From Burkholderiaceae bacterium (GTDB lineage: Bacteria; Pseudomonadota; Gammaproteobacteria; Burkholderiales; Burkholderiaceae_E): a stretch of DNA of 64,000 bases. Both the position numbers and the translations under genes were made by a program. Shown in pieces: positions 10,937-19,524 of this stretch; position 1 is the first letter of the stretch, and each line of letters begins with the position of its first letter. The notes under the pieces are model-generated. The model was given only the letters and a program-made list of their open reading frames with translations. It was not told where the DNA came from and did no database searches. Location: the NCBI GenBank assembly GCA_024235875.1, contig JACKLP010000001.1, positions 124,001 through 188,000 on the forward strand, written 5' to 3'.

Positions 10937-13513
10937 TCAATCGGGCTGCAACGCGGCGAGCAGTTCGGTCTCGATCTGGATCTGATGCTTCGGATTCGTC
11001 AGCGGCGGTCCATCGACGAGAAAGACGTCTTCGGCTCGCTCCCCGAGCGTCGCGATACGGGCGGTATAGATGTTGACTCCGTGCTTGCCGAGAATCATTG
11101 CAATCCGGTAGAGCAGCCCCGTTCGATCGTTGGCAACGATCGATAGCAGGAAGTGCTTTCGATTCTCGTCGGGACGCAGGTCGATGCTGGGCTTGACCGG
11201 AAAATAGCGCGAGCGCCGCGATAGCCGCCCCCGGATCGGCTGCGCGAGCTTGGTTCGCCGCTTCAGCCGTTCCGTGAGTTCGGATTCGACCAGCGCCAGG
11301 ATATCTCGATAGCGGGACGCGCCCGACGGATCGATGACCAGGAAGCTGTCGAGCGCGTAGCCGTGCTCGGTGGTGTGGATGCGCGCATCGAGCACTGACA
11401 GGCTCTTGCTGTCGAAGTAGCCGCAAATCCGCGCGAAAAGGTCTTCCTGGTCCGGCAGGTAGACCACGATCTGGAAGCCCTCGCCGATCGGCGCCAGCCG
11501 CGAGCGGACGACTGGCGTCCGGGTGGCGGTGTGGCGACTGAGCATCCGGGTGTGCCAGGCGACGTCTTGCACGTCGTTGCGCAAGAAGTAGGCAATGTCG
11601 AGTCGTGACCAGAACTCCCGGTAGACGTCAGGGCTGAGCGCATACAAATTGAGCAGGCGAACCGCTTCGGCCCGCTTCGCGTCGAGACGTTCGGCTGCAT
11701 CCGGTGTATCGCCGGCCAACTCTCGTTTGGTCGCCCGAAACAGGTCCTCGAGCAACTTGCCTTTCCATGCATTCCAGACCTTCGGACTGGTGCCGCGAAT
11801 GTCGGCGACCGTCAGCAGGTAGAGCATGGTCAGACGCTCCTCGTTGCGGACGATGCCGGCAAAACGCTGGATCACGGCCGGCTCGCTCAGGTCCTGGCGC
11901 TGAGCGACCTGAGACATCGTCAGGTGATGCTCGACCAGAAACACCACCATCGAGGTCTCGTCACGGCTCATGCCGTGCTGTCGGCAGAATCGGCGAGCAT
12001 CGGCGCGCCCGAGTAGCGAGTGGTCTCCGCCACGCCCCTTCGCGATGTCGTGGAACAGGGCGCCGATGTACAACAGCCAGCGCCGTTCGAGCGAGGCCAT
12101 CAGTTGCGAGCACAAGGGATATTCGTGCGCGTGCTCGGGAATCGTCAGGCGTCGCAGATTCCGCACGACCATCAGGATGTGCTGGTCGACCGTATAGACA
12201 TGAAACAGGTCGTGCTGCATTCGGCCGACGATTCGCCGAAACGGCGGCAGGAATCGCCCGAGCAAGGACCACTGGTTCATCCGCCGCAGTTCGTGCGTGA
12301 CGCCGCGCTCGCTCTTGAGCAGCTGCAGGAACAGCGCCCGGTTTTCGGGGCGCGACCGGAAGGCGGCGTCGATCCGATCCCGCGCGTGCCACATCGCGCG
12401 CAGCGTGCGGGTACTCATGCCCGAAAGTTCCGAGCGCTGCTGCAGTCGCAGGAAGGCACGCAGAATCGCCGAGGGATCGCGCTCGAAGAGATCGTCGTCG
12501 ACGGTCTCCAGCAGGCCCTCCCGATTGCAGAACTCCGCATCGATGGGCTCCGGCTCGTGGCCGGCGCGATCGAAAAGGCGCTCGTCGATGTTCTGAAGGA
12601 TGATGGTCGTGAGCTGGGAAACCGACTTGGCGGCCAGGAAATACCGCTGCATCAATGCTTCGGAAGCACGTCGGGCACTGCCGTCGCCGATGCCCAGCGC
12701 AGCCGCGACCTGCGCCTGGAGGTCGAAGACGAGCCGGTCTTCGCGCCGGCGCGCCGTCACGTGGAGCATTGCGCGGATCTGCCGAATCTGGCGCTCCGCG
12801 CCACGAAGTACCCGCAGTTCTTCCGCATTGAGAATCTCGGCCTGGGCCAGCTCGTTCCAGTTGGCCCCGAAACCGGCCGCGCGGGCAATCCATTGCATGG
12901 TCTGCAGGTCGCGCAACCCGCCCGGGCTCTCCTTGGTGTTGGGCTCCAGGCTGTAAGGCGTGTCATCGAACTTGACGTGCCTTTGCCGCATCTCGAGGAT
13001 CTTGGCCGAACGGAAGGCGCGTGGATCGAGGCCCGACTCCATGCGCTTCCCGAGCAGCGAATACAGGCGCCGACTGCCGGCCAGGGGGCGCCGCTCCAGA
13101 AGATTCGTTCGCACCGTGACGTCGGACTCGGCCTCACGCAGACACTCATCGATCGTTCGCACCGAGTGCCCGATCTCCAGGCCGCAGTCCCAGCAGGCGC
13201 CAATGAAGCGTTCGAGGCACGGCGTCAATTCAGGGCCGGGTGCGGCCGGAAGCAGGATCAGCAGGTCGACATCGGATTGAGGAAAGAGTTCGGCCCGGCC
13301 ATATCCCCCAACGGCGGCCAGCGCGCCCCCGTCGGGCATCGTGCTCGCCCACAATCCCCGCAGGCAACGGTCGGCCGCCCGACTCAGTGACGCGAGCAAG
13401 CGGCCCGGGGCCGGATGGCGCGTGAAATCCTCGATCGCCTGCTCGCGGTCCAGCCGGTAGCGGTCCCGCAGGGCCACCAGCGCAGGGGCTTGCTCGATTG
13501 CGTTGCCTGTCAT
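10937..13513 (-). CDS. glnD: Bifunctional [protein-PII] uridylyltransferase/uridylyl-removing enzyme GlnD
   Basis: GlnD senses glutamine and adds or removes UMP on PII proteins, which in turn set glutamine synthetase activity and Ntr gene expression. The 858-residue protein has four parts: a nucleotidyltransferase domain with GGYGRAELFPQSDVD (69-83, acidic D81 and D83), a helical linker, an HD phosphohydrolase domain with HDIAKGRGGDHS (about 487-498) for UMP removal, and two C-terminal ACT domains (about 680-760 and 790-858) that bind glutamine. It is convergent with the phosphorylase gene (12 bases apart) and lies 22 bases after map on the same strand. Confidence 0.97.
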   Translation of the reverse strand: MTGNAIEQAPALVALRDRYRLDREQAIEDFTRHPAPGRLLASLSRAADRCLRGLWASTMPDGGALAAVGGYGRAELFPQSDVDLLILLPAAPGPELTPCLERFIGACWDCGLEIGHSVRTIDECLREAESDVTVRTNLLERRPLAGSRRLYSLLGKRMESGLDPRAFRSAKILEMRQRHVKFDDTPYSLEPNTKESPGGLRDLQTMQWIARAAGFGANWNELAQAEILNAEELRVLRGAERQIRQIRAMLHVTARRREDRLVFDLQAQVAAALGIGDGSARRASEALMQRYFLAAKSVSQLTTIILQNIDERLFDRAGHEPEPIDAEFCNREGLLETVDDDLFERDPSAILRAFLRLQQRSELSGMSTRTLRAMWHARDRIDAAFRSRPENRALFLQLLKSERGVTHELRRMNQWSLLGRFLPPFRRIVGRMQHDLFHVYTVDQHILMVVRNLRRLTIPEHAHEYPLCSQLMASLERRWLLYIGALFHDIAKGRGGDHSLLGRADARRFCRQHGMSRDETSMVVFLVEHHLTMSQVAQRQDLSEPAVIQRFAGIVRNEERLTMLYLLTVADIRGTSPKVWNAWKGKLLEDLFRATKRELAGDTPDAAERLDAKRAEAVRLLNLYALSPDVYREFWSRLDIAYFLRNDVQDVAWHTRMLSRHTATRTPVVRSRLAPIGEGFQIVVYLPDQEDLFARICGYFDSKSLSVLDARIHTTEHGYALDSFLVIDPSGASRYRDILALVESELTERLKRRTKLAQPIRGRLSRRSRYFPVKPSIDLRPDENRKHFLLSIVANDRTGLLYRIAMILGKHGVNIYTARIATLGERAEDVFLVDGPPLTNPKHQIQIETELLAALQPD

Positions 13514-13535
13514 CCGGTGGCCCGTCGATGCCGGG

Positions 13536-14336
13536 TCAGGCCGCGATTTCCGGCCGCGCCGGCATGCCGGGTGACACGGTCAGCACCTCGTAGCCGTCCG
13601 GGGTGACAAGCACCGTGTGCTCCCATTGGGCCGAGAGGCTGCGGTCCCGGGTCACGATCGTCCATCCGTCGTTGAGTTCGCGGATCTCGCGTCGACCTGC
13701 ATTGATCATCGGTTCGACGGTGAAGATCATGCCCTCGACAAGCAGATCGCCCGTGCCAGCCTTCCCATAGTGGAGAACCTGGGGTTCCTCATGGAATCTG
13801 CGCCCGATCCCATGACCGCAGAACTCCCTGACAACCGAGAAGCCGGCAGCTTCGGCGTGTCGCTGGATTGCGGCGCCGATGTCACCCACATGTCCGCCGG
13901 GACGAATCGCGTCGATTCCACGCCACATGCACTCGAATGTGACCTGGCAAAGCCGTCTCGCGGCGATCGAGGGCTCACCGACGAAGAACATGCGGCTGGT
14001 GTCGCCATGGAATCCGTCCTTTATCACCGTGATGTCGAGATTCACGACGTCGCCGTTCTTAAGGATCTTGTCGCCCGGAATCCCGTGGCAGACCTGATGG
14101 TTGACGGAGGTACAGATCGACTTGGGGTAGGGGCTGTAGCCCGGGGGCGCATAGTTGAGCGGCGCCGGAACCGTCTTCTGAACCTCGACCATATAGTCGT
14201 GGCAGAGTCTGTCGAGTTCGCCGGTCGTGACGCCCGGGCGGACATGCGGTGCGATGAAATCGAGCACTTCGGCGGCGAGCCGTCCGGCAGTTCGCATCGC
14301 CTCGATTTCTGCGGCGCTCTTGATCGTGATTGGCAT
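13536..14336 (-). CDS. map: Type I methionine aminopeptidase
   Basis: Map removes the initiator methionine from nascent proteins at the ribosome. The 266-residue protein has the pita-bread fold landmarks with all five metal ligands: D101 (VNLDITV), D112 (HGDTSRMF), H175 (CGHGIG), E208 (TVEPMI) and E239 (AQWEHTV). The start MPITIKSAAEIEAM aligns with the family start, so the ATG at 14336 is secure. No Shine-Dalgarno sequence precedes it; instead a perfect TATAAT ends seven bases upstream, which suggests a transcript that begins at or next to the start codon. glnD follows on the same strand, and rpsB lies divergently upstream. Confidence 0.97.
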   Translation of the reverse strand: MPITIKSAAEIEAMRTAGRLAAEVLDFIAPHVRPGVTTGELDRLCHDYMVEVQKTVPAPLNYAPPGYSPYPKSICTSVNHQVCHGIPGDKILKNGDVVNLDITVIKDGFHGDTSRMFFVGEPSIAARRLCQVTFECMWRGIDAIRPGGHVGDIGAAIQRHAEAAGFSVVREFCGHGIGRRFHEEPQVLHYGKAGTGDLLVEGMIFTVEPMINAGRREIRELNDGWTIVTRDRSLSAQWEHTVLVTPDGYEVLTVSPGMPARPEIAA

Positions 14337-14342
14337 GTTAAG

Positions 14343-14348
14343 ATTATA
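14343..14348 (-). promoter_or_regulatory. map: -10 element for map, probable leaderless start
   Basis: A perfect TATAAT on the minus strand ends seven bases before the map ATG at 14336. Sigma-70 transcription usually starts six to eight bases after the -10, so the RNA would begin at or beside the A of the ATG. No clear -35 is visible at 16-18 bases, and no purine-rich ribosome binding site lies before the ATG. Confidence 0.55.
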
Positions 14349-14701
14349 GGTTATCTGGCACTAACCCCATCGTCTGGGCGGGTGGCCACGGAAACCGCAT
14401 GTTCTGCACGTTTGCGCCGCTTCGGCTGCACAAGCGTCTGGCGCCGGGTTCCTGAAGCCGTTTTTCCTATGACGCTGGGCGCCGGGTAAATCGCGCGCAG
14501 GTCCGCTCGACGGGTGCCGCGGCCTGAAACGACAGTTTTCGCATTGTGGCATTTGATGCCATCCATCGCGGGAACAGGGTCTTTCGGTCGTGGTTGTGTG
14601 CATCGGATCCAGGCGTCGCAGCCCCGGTACCGGGGTTACGCGGCAAACCTATGCGATGCGGCGAGCCTGCGTCAGTCATGAACCCTGATCGGAGTCCCTC
14701 A
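14349..14701 (+). promoter_or_regulatory. Upstream region and leader of rpsB (no gene seen)
   Basis: The 365 bases between map and rpsB hold no reading frame with recognisable homology. The map -10 is at the left end. A palindrome, CCCCGGTACCGGGG (14622-14635), lies about 65 bases before the rpsB ATG and could form a stem in the rpsB leader, where S2 autoregulation acts in other proteobacteria. GGAG sits eight bases before the ATG. I could not identify the rpsB promoter with confidence. A T5 run at 14461-14465 follows only a weak stem. Confidence 0.4.
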
Positions 14702-15463
14702 ATGTCCGTCACGATGCGGCAAATGCTCGAAGCGGGTGTCCATTTCGGCCACCAGACGCGCTTCTGGAATCCCCGGATGGCCCCTTATATCTATGGCCAT
14801 CGCAACCGAATCCACATCATCAACCTCGAAAAGACGATGGTTCTTTTCAACGAGGCGATGAACTACATGTCGAAGCTCGCCGCCAATCGCGGCACGGTGA
14901 TCTTCGTCGGAACCAAGCGCCAGGCGCGTGAAGCCGTCGCCGAGGAGGCCGCTCGCGCCGGCATGCCGTATGTCGACCAGCGCTGGCTTGGTGGCATGCT
15001 GACCAACTTCAAGACGGTCAAGGGTTCGATCAAGCGCCTGCGCGACATGGAAACCACGATCGCCGAAGGTGGTCTCGAGCGGCTCTCCAAGAAGGAAGGC
15101 CTGTTGTTCCAGCGGGAACATGAGAAGCTCGTCAAGAGCCTCGGCGGTATCAAGGACATGGGCGGACTCCCGGATGCGATGTTCGTCATCGATGTCGGGT
15201 TCCACAAGATCGCGGTCACCGAAGCCCGCAAACTTGGGATTCCCGTGATCGCGGTGGTCGACACCAACCACTCGCCCGAGGGAATCGACTACGTGATTCC
15301 GGGCAATGACGACTCGGGGCGTGCGGTTCGGCTCTATGCACGAGCTGCCGCCGACTCGATCCTGGCCGGTCGGGCCGCCGCCTTGCAGGAACTCGCCAAG
15401 GTCGCGGACGAGGAAGAATTCGTCGAAGTCGACGACAGCGACGACGAGAACGAAGCAGCCTGA
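14702..15463 (+). CDS. rpsB: 30S ribosomal protein S2
   Basis: S2 is a late-assembling protein of the small ribosomal subunit, needed for S1 binding. The product has 253 residues and opens MSVTMRQMLEAGVHFGHQTR, the standard family start; the in-frame extension back to 14546 has no homology. Conserved blocks include NPRMAPYIYGHRN, IHIINLEKT, VGTKRQA, DQRWLGGMLTNF and a C-terminal VVDTNHSPEGIDYVIPGNDD. The acidic tail (EVDDSDDENEAA) is usual in betaproteobacteria. tsf follows after 133 bases with a long hairpin in between, the classic rpsB-tsf arrangement. Confidence 0.98.
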   Translation: MSVTMRQMLEAGVHFGHQTRFWNPRMAPYIYGHRNRIHIINLEKTMVLFNEAMNYMSKLAANRGTVIFVGTKRQAREAVAEEAARAGMPYVDQRWLGGMLTNFKTVKGSIKRLRDMETTIAEGGLERLSKKEGLLFQREHEKLVKSLGGIKDMGGLPDAMFVIDVGFHKIAVTEARKLGIPVIAVVDTNHSPEGIDYVIPGNDDSGRAVRLYARAAADSILAGRAAALQELAKVADEEEFVEVDDSDDENEAA

Positions 15464-15469
15464 TGCACA

Positions 15470-15519
15470 TCGGGGCACGCACCGACGCCGGCACCGTCCG
15501 GCGCCGATGCGTGCCCCGA
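15470..15519 (+). other. Long hairpin in the rpsB-tsf intergenic region
   Basis: Two 12-base arms, TCGGGGCACGCA (15470-15481) and TGCGTGCCCCGA (15508-15519), are perfectly complementary. Inside them a second six-base stem, CGCCGG/CCGGCG, closes a six-base loop. No T run follows, so it is not a standard intrinsic terminator. It begins seven bases after the rpsB stop. It may set the rpsB:tsf ratio by RNA processing, pausing or protection of the 3' end; the function is inferred from position. Confidence 0.7.
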
Positions 15520-15596
15520 GACACATCAACGAGTCGCGGCCCCGGACATTCGACTCGCGGTGCCCGACCCCTGAACACAGAACATGGAGTATTGAG

Positions 15597-16484
15597 ATGG
15601 CGGCAGTAACCGCGGCAATGGTCAAAGAGCTGCGCGAGAGAACCGACGCACCGATGATGGAATGCAAGAAGGCGCTGACCGAGGCCGATGGCGACATCGA
15701 CAAGGCCGAGGAACTGCTTCGCGTTCGTCTCGGCAACAAGGCGAGCAAGGCGTCGTCGCGGGTCGCAGCCGAGGGCGTCGTGGCTCAGTTCATCTCCGGC
15801 GACGGCCGCCTGGCAGCGATGGTCGAGGTCAACTGCGAAACCGATTTCGTTGCCAAGAACGACGAATTCCTCGCATTTGCCGCCAAACTGGCCGAAATGG
15901 TCGCAAGCGACGCGCCGGCAGATGTCGCGACGCTGTCGGCCATGCCGATGAACGGCAGTACCGTCGAGAGCGTGCGCACCGAACTCGTCGGGCGTATCGG
16001 CGAGAACATGAACATCCGCCGCTTCGAGCGTGTCGAGGCCAAGGGCGGCGTGTCTGCCTATGTCCACGGCGGCAGTCGTATCGGCGTGCTGGTCGACCTG
16101 GTCGGCGGGGATGAGACCCTCGGCAAGGATCTGGCGATGCACATCGCCGCCAGCAAGCCCAAGGCGGTCTCTCGTGACGCCGTACCTGCTGCAGACGTGG
16201 CGCGTGAGCGCTCGATCGCGGAGCAAAAGGCCGCTGAATCCGGCAAGCCTGCGGAAATCGTGGCCAAGATGGTCGAGGGCTCGGTGCAAAAGTACCTGAA
16301 AGAGGTGACGCTGCTTGGCCAGCCCTTCGTGAAGGACGACAAGCAGACCGTCGAGCAGTTGCTCAAGCAACGCAGCGCCTCCGTCGAGAACTTCGTGCTG
16401 TATGTCGTCGGCGAGGGAATCGAGAAGAAGCAATCCGATTTCGCTGCCGAGGTCGCCGCGCAGGCAGCTGCAGCGGCCCGTTGA
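15597..16484 (+). CDS. tsf: Elongation factor Ts
   Basis: EF-Ts is the guanine-nucleotide exchange factor that recharges EF-Tu. With the ATG at 15597 the protein has 295 residues. It opens with the UBA-like N-terminal domain (MAAVTAAMVKELRERT, then MMECKKALTEADGD), followed by the EF-Tu contact motif NCETDFVAKNDEF and the two core subdomains ending in VEQLLKQRSASVENFVLYVVG. The open frame extends back into rpsB, but the conserved start and an upstream GGAG support 15597. Confidence 0.98.
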   Translation: MAAVTAAMVKELRERTDAPMMECKKALTEADGDIDKAEELLRVRLGNKASKASSRVAAEGVVAQFISGDGRLAAMVEVNCETDFVAKNDEFLAFAAKLAEMVASDAPADVATLSAMPMNGSTVESVRTELVGRIGENMNIRRFERVEAKGGVSAYVHGGSRIGVLVDLVGGDETLGKDLAMHIAASKPKAVSRDAVPAADVARERSIAEQKAAESGKPAEIVAKMVEGSVQKYLKEVTLLGQPFVKDDKQTVEQLLKQRSASVENFVLYVVGEGIEKKQSDFAAEVAAQAAAAAR

Positions 16485-16544
16485 GCCGACGCGTGCGTCG
16501 CTACGGGCATAATTGGTCGCAAACAGTCGGTTGCCGGAGGCAAT

Positions 16545-17312
16545 GTGACAATCGTCGAAAAGACTGAGCAGGAGAACCTGGCGGAGGACGCAATCGTTCG
16601 CCAGGGGGCGTTTCGCCGGGTGTTGCTGAAGCTCTCCGGTGAAGCCCTGATGGGCGACGATGCGTATGGCATCAACCCGGCCACGATCGAGCGCATGGTG
16701 GCGGAGGTCGCCGCGATCTCGGCGATGGGAATCGAGCTTGCCGTGGTCATTGGTGGCGGGAACATCTTCCGCGGGGTTGCGGGCGGGGCATCCGGCATGG
16801 ATCGTGCCACCGCCGACTACATGGGCATGCTGGCCACGGTCATGAATTCGCTCGCCCTGCAAGATGCCCTGCGGCAGGCGGGCGTGGTCGCGAGGGTTCA
16901 GTCGGCGCTGAAGATCGAGCAGGTGGTCGAGCCCTATATTCGCCCCAAGGCACTTCGCTACCTCGAAGAGGGCAAGGTCGTCATCTTTGCTGCCGGCACC
17001 GGCAACCCGTTCTTCACGACCGATACGGCGGCCGCCTTGCGCGGGGCGGAGATTGGCGCACAGATCGTCCTGAAGGCGACCAAGGTCGACGGGGTCTACT
17101 CGGCCGATCCGAACAAGGACCCTACTGCGACCCGGTTCGGCCGGATCACTTTCGACGAAGCCCTGAGGCTGAACCTGAAGGTCATGGACGCGACGGCCTT
17201 CGCCCTGTGCAGGGACCAGGGTCTTCCGATCAACGTGTTCTCGATCCTGAAGGAAGGCGCGCTGCGTCGGGTCTGCCTTGGCGAGGACGAGGGAACGCTG
17301 GTGCATCTCTAG
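16545..17312 (+). CDS. pyrH: UMP kinase
   Basis: PyrH phosphorylates UMP to UDP in pyrimidine nucleotide synthesis; it is a hexamer of the amino-acid-kinase fold, activated by GTP and inhibited by UTP. The 255-residue protein starts with GTG at 16545, preceded by GGAGG (16535-16539). Landmarks are RVLLKLSGEALMG (phosphate loop), VIGGGNIFRG, MGMLATVMNSLALQDAL, GTGNPFFTTDTAAALRG and DGVYSADPNKD. About 20 residues precede the usual core start, which is modestly longer than in E. coli. Confidence 0.97.
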   Translation: MTIVEKTEQENLAEDAIVRQGAFRRVLLKLSGEALMGDDAYGINPATIERMVAEVAAISAMGIELAVVIGGGNIFRGVAGGASGMDRATADYMGMLATVMNSLALQDALRQAGVVARVQSALKIEQVVEPYIRPKALRYLEEGKVVIFAAGTGNPFFTTDTAAALRGAEIGAQIVLKATKVDGVYSADPNKDPTATRFGRITFDEALRLNLKVMDATAFALCRDQGLPINVFSILKEGALRRVCLGEDEGTLVHL

Positions 17313-17358
17313 GATTGCCGCTCCCGCAAAGGGAACGGGCATCCGATCAGGAGGAAAA

Positions 17359-17919
17359 ATGACCGTCGAAGAGGCGAAGCTCAACGCCGAGGACAAGATG
17401 CAGAAATCGATCGAGTCGCTGCGATCGAATCTGTCCAAGATCCGAACCGGCCGCCCCACGCCGGCACTGCTCGATCATGTGCACGTCGACTACTATGGGA
17501 GCTCGGTCCCGATCAGCCAGGTCGCCAATGTCTCGCTGGTCGATGGGCATACCCTGGGCGTGCAGCCCTGGGAGAAGAAGATGGTCCAGGTCGTCGACAA
17601 GGCGATCCGGGAATCCGATCTCGGGCTGAATCCGGTCGTCGTCGGCGAATTGATTCGCGTACCGATGCCGCCGCTCTCCGAAGAGCGACGACGAGAACTG
17701 ACCAAGGTCGTCCGAGGCGAGGGCGAACACGCCAAGGTCGCGGTGCGAAACCTGCGTCGCGAGGCCAACGAGCAGTTCAAGCGAATGCTCAAAGACAAGG
17801 AAATCTCCGAAGATGAGCAGCGAAGAGCGGAAGAAGACGTTCAGAAGCTGACTGATCGCTTTGTCAGTGATGTCGACAAGCTTCTTGCTGACAAGGAGCA
17901 CGAGATCATGACGGTTTGA
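17359..17919 (+). CDS. frr: Ribosome recycling factor
   Basis: RRF, with EF-G, splits the post-termination ribosome. The 186-residue protein has the two-domain tRNA-like shape: a three-helix bundle (SIESLRSNLSKIRTGRPTP at the start, EDEQRRAEEDVQKLTDRF at the end) and a small beta domain (VDYYGSSVPISQVANVS). The ATG at 17359 has a strong GGAGGAAAA just before it, which fixes the start. It sits 46 bases after pyrH and 19 bases before uppS. Confidence 0.98.
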   Translation: MTVEEAKLNAEDKMQKSIESLRSNLSKIRTGRPTPALLDHVHVDYYGSSVPISQVANVSLVDGHTLGVQPWEKKMVQVVDKAIRESDLGLNPVVVGELIRVPMPPLSEERRRELTKVVRGEGEHAKVAVRNLRREANEQFKRMLKDKEISEDEQRRAEEDVQKLTDRFVSDVDKLLADKEHEIMTV

Positions 17920-17938
17920 TCGATTCGATCCACAGGCA

Positions 17939-18700
17939 ATGACTGCGTTCACGAGCTCGACGACCAGCCTGCCTCAAGCCTCGTCCGTGCCCCGGCACGT
18001 CGCGATCGTGATGGACGGCAACGGCCGCTGGGCTACGTCCAGACGCCTACCCCGCTTCGCGGGCCACGCCAAGGGCGTGGAGGCGGTGCGCACGACGGTC
18101 GAAGCCTGCGCGAAAGCCGGCATCGAGTTCCTGACCCTGTTCGCATTCAGTTCCGAGAACTGGCGCCGTCCGGCCGACGAAGTCTCCTTGCTGATGCGCC
18201 TGTTCGTGGGCGCGCTCGAGCGTGAAATCGGTAGCCTGCACGCCAATGGCATCCAGCTGCGTGTGGTCGGCGATCTGGATCCCTTCGAGCCCAGGCTGAG
18301 GCGGCTGATCGCGAAGGGAGAGGAACGGACGGCCGCGAATACCCGCCTCACGCTCACGATCGCTGCGAACTATGGCGGTCGCTGGGATATCCTCCAGGCG
18401 ACCCGGTCGCTGTTGCAGAATGAGCCCGAGCTGGCGGCAGACCCTGGTCTGATCACCGAAGCGGCTCTCGAGAAGCACTTGTCGATGTCTTACGCGCCGG
18501 AGCCGGATCTCTTCATCCGCACGGGCGGAGAGCAGCGCATCAGCAATTTCCTGCTCTGGCAGCTGGCGTATACCGAGTTCTACTTCACCGAGACCTATTG
18601 GCCTGATTTCGGCCCGGTAGCACTCGAAGAGGCGATCGTTTCCTATCGCTCACGCGAGCGGCGTTTCGGACGCACCAGCGAACAGATCGCCACCGCCTGA
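17939..18700 (+). CDS. uppS: Undecaprenyl diphosphate synthase
   Basis: UppS condenses eight IPP units onto farnesyl-PP with cis bonds, giving the lipid carrier for peptidoglycan and O-antigen. The 253-residue protein has the cis-prenyltransferase motifs: HVAIVMDGNGRWA with catalytic D26, GHAKGVEAVR, FAFSSENWRRP, and a C-terminal PDLFIRTGGEQRISNFLLWQ region. About 18 residues precede the conserved VPRHVAI start. Its TGA overlaps the cdsA ATG by one base, so the two lipid-precursor enzymes are probably translationally coupled. Confidence 0.97.
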   Translation: MTAFTSSTTSLPQASSVPRHVAIVMDGNGRWATSRRLPRFAGHAKGVEAVRTTVEACAKAGIEFLTLFAFSSENWRRPADEVSLLMRLFVGALEREIGSLHANGIQLRVVGDLDPFEPRLRRLIAKGEERTAANTRLTLTIAANYGGRWDILQATRSLLQNEPELAADPGLITEAALEKHLSMSYAPEPDLFIRTGGEQRISNFLLWQLAYTEFYFTETYWPDFGPVALEEAIVSYRSRERRFGRTSEQIATA

Positions 18701-19521
18701 TGCTGCGCACGCGCGTCATTACCGCCGTCGTACTACTGCTGATCCTGTTGCCGTCGATCTTCGTGGCGCCGCCGCCCGTGTGGGGCGCCGTGAGTCTGGT
18801 CTTCCTGGCAGCTGCGGCATTCGAATGGACGCGTTTGCTACCAGGGGAGGCCAGTGCCTGGCGGGTGGCCGGCTTGATGACGCTCATCGGCTCGACATGG
18901 CTCGCGTTCTCGGTGGAACAAGGGATCCCCGCCAGCGTGCGTCTGACGCTCTATGCGGCCTCGACCCTGTTCTGGCTACTGGTCGCACCGGCCAGGCTCT
19001 CCAGAGTCGCGGCCCACGGCCGTTGGCCTGGCGCGGTCGTCTTGCTGATGGCCTGCTGGTCCGCGCTGTACGACTTGCGCGAGCTGGGCGCACTGGTGCT
19101 CTTTTGCGCGATGGCGATCGTCTGGATCGCGGACATCGGCGCCTATTTTGCGGGCAAGTCCTTCGGGCGACACAAGCTCGCCCCCCGCATCAGCCCGGGA
19201 AAGAGCTGGGAAGGGGCGATCGGCGGCGCGCTCGCGGTGGTGATCGTGGCGATGGCCACTACCGGGGTGGCATCGATGGCGCAGGTCCTGCCGGCCATGC
19301 TCTCCGCTCGGATCGGGTGGCTGGCGACGGTGATCGTCTTGTGCCTACTCGCGGCACTGTCGGTCCTCGGCGATCTTCATGAGTCCCTGCTCAAGCGGCT
19401 GGCCGGGGTCAAGGACAGTGGTGCGACCCTTCCTGGCCATGGTGGGGTGCTCGATCGGATCGACGCCTTGATTCCCGTGATGCCGGTGGTCGCAATGATC
19501 CACCTGGTTCTTCAGGACTGA
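18700..19521 (+). CDS. cdsA: Phosphatidate cytidylyltransferase
   Basis: CdsA is an inner-membrane enzyme that makes CDP-diacylglycerol from phosphatidic acid and CTP, the branch point of phospholipid synthesis. The 273-residue protein has about seven to eight hydrophobic segments, the SPGKSWEGAIGG motif, and the family signature near the C-terminus: LKRLAGVKDSGATLPGHGG, then LDRIDALIPV. The ATG at 18700 lies within the uppS stop (TGATG). dxr begins three bases after its stop. Confidence 0.96.
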   Translation: MLRTRVITAVVLLLILLPSIFVAPPPVWGAVSLVFLAAAAFEWTRLLPGEASAWRVAGLMTLIGSTWLAFSVEQGIPASVRLTLYAASTLFWLLVAPARLSRVAAHGRWPGAVVLLMACWSALYDLRELGALVLFCAMAIVWIADIGAYFAGKSFGRHKLAPRISPGKSWEGAIGGALAVVIVAMATTGVASMAQVLPAMLSARIGWLATVIVLCLLAALSVLGDLHESLLKRLAGVKDSGATLPGHGGVLDRIDALIPVMPVVAMIHLVLQD

Positions 19522-19524
19522 GTC

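Noticed and set aside
14420..14465. Stem CGGCT/AGCCG with TTTTT in the map-rpsB gap
   Set aside because: A five-base stem around a loop of about 30 bases is unlikely to terminate, and no gene on that strand ends there.
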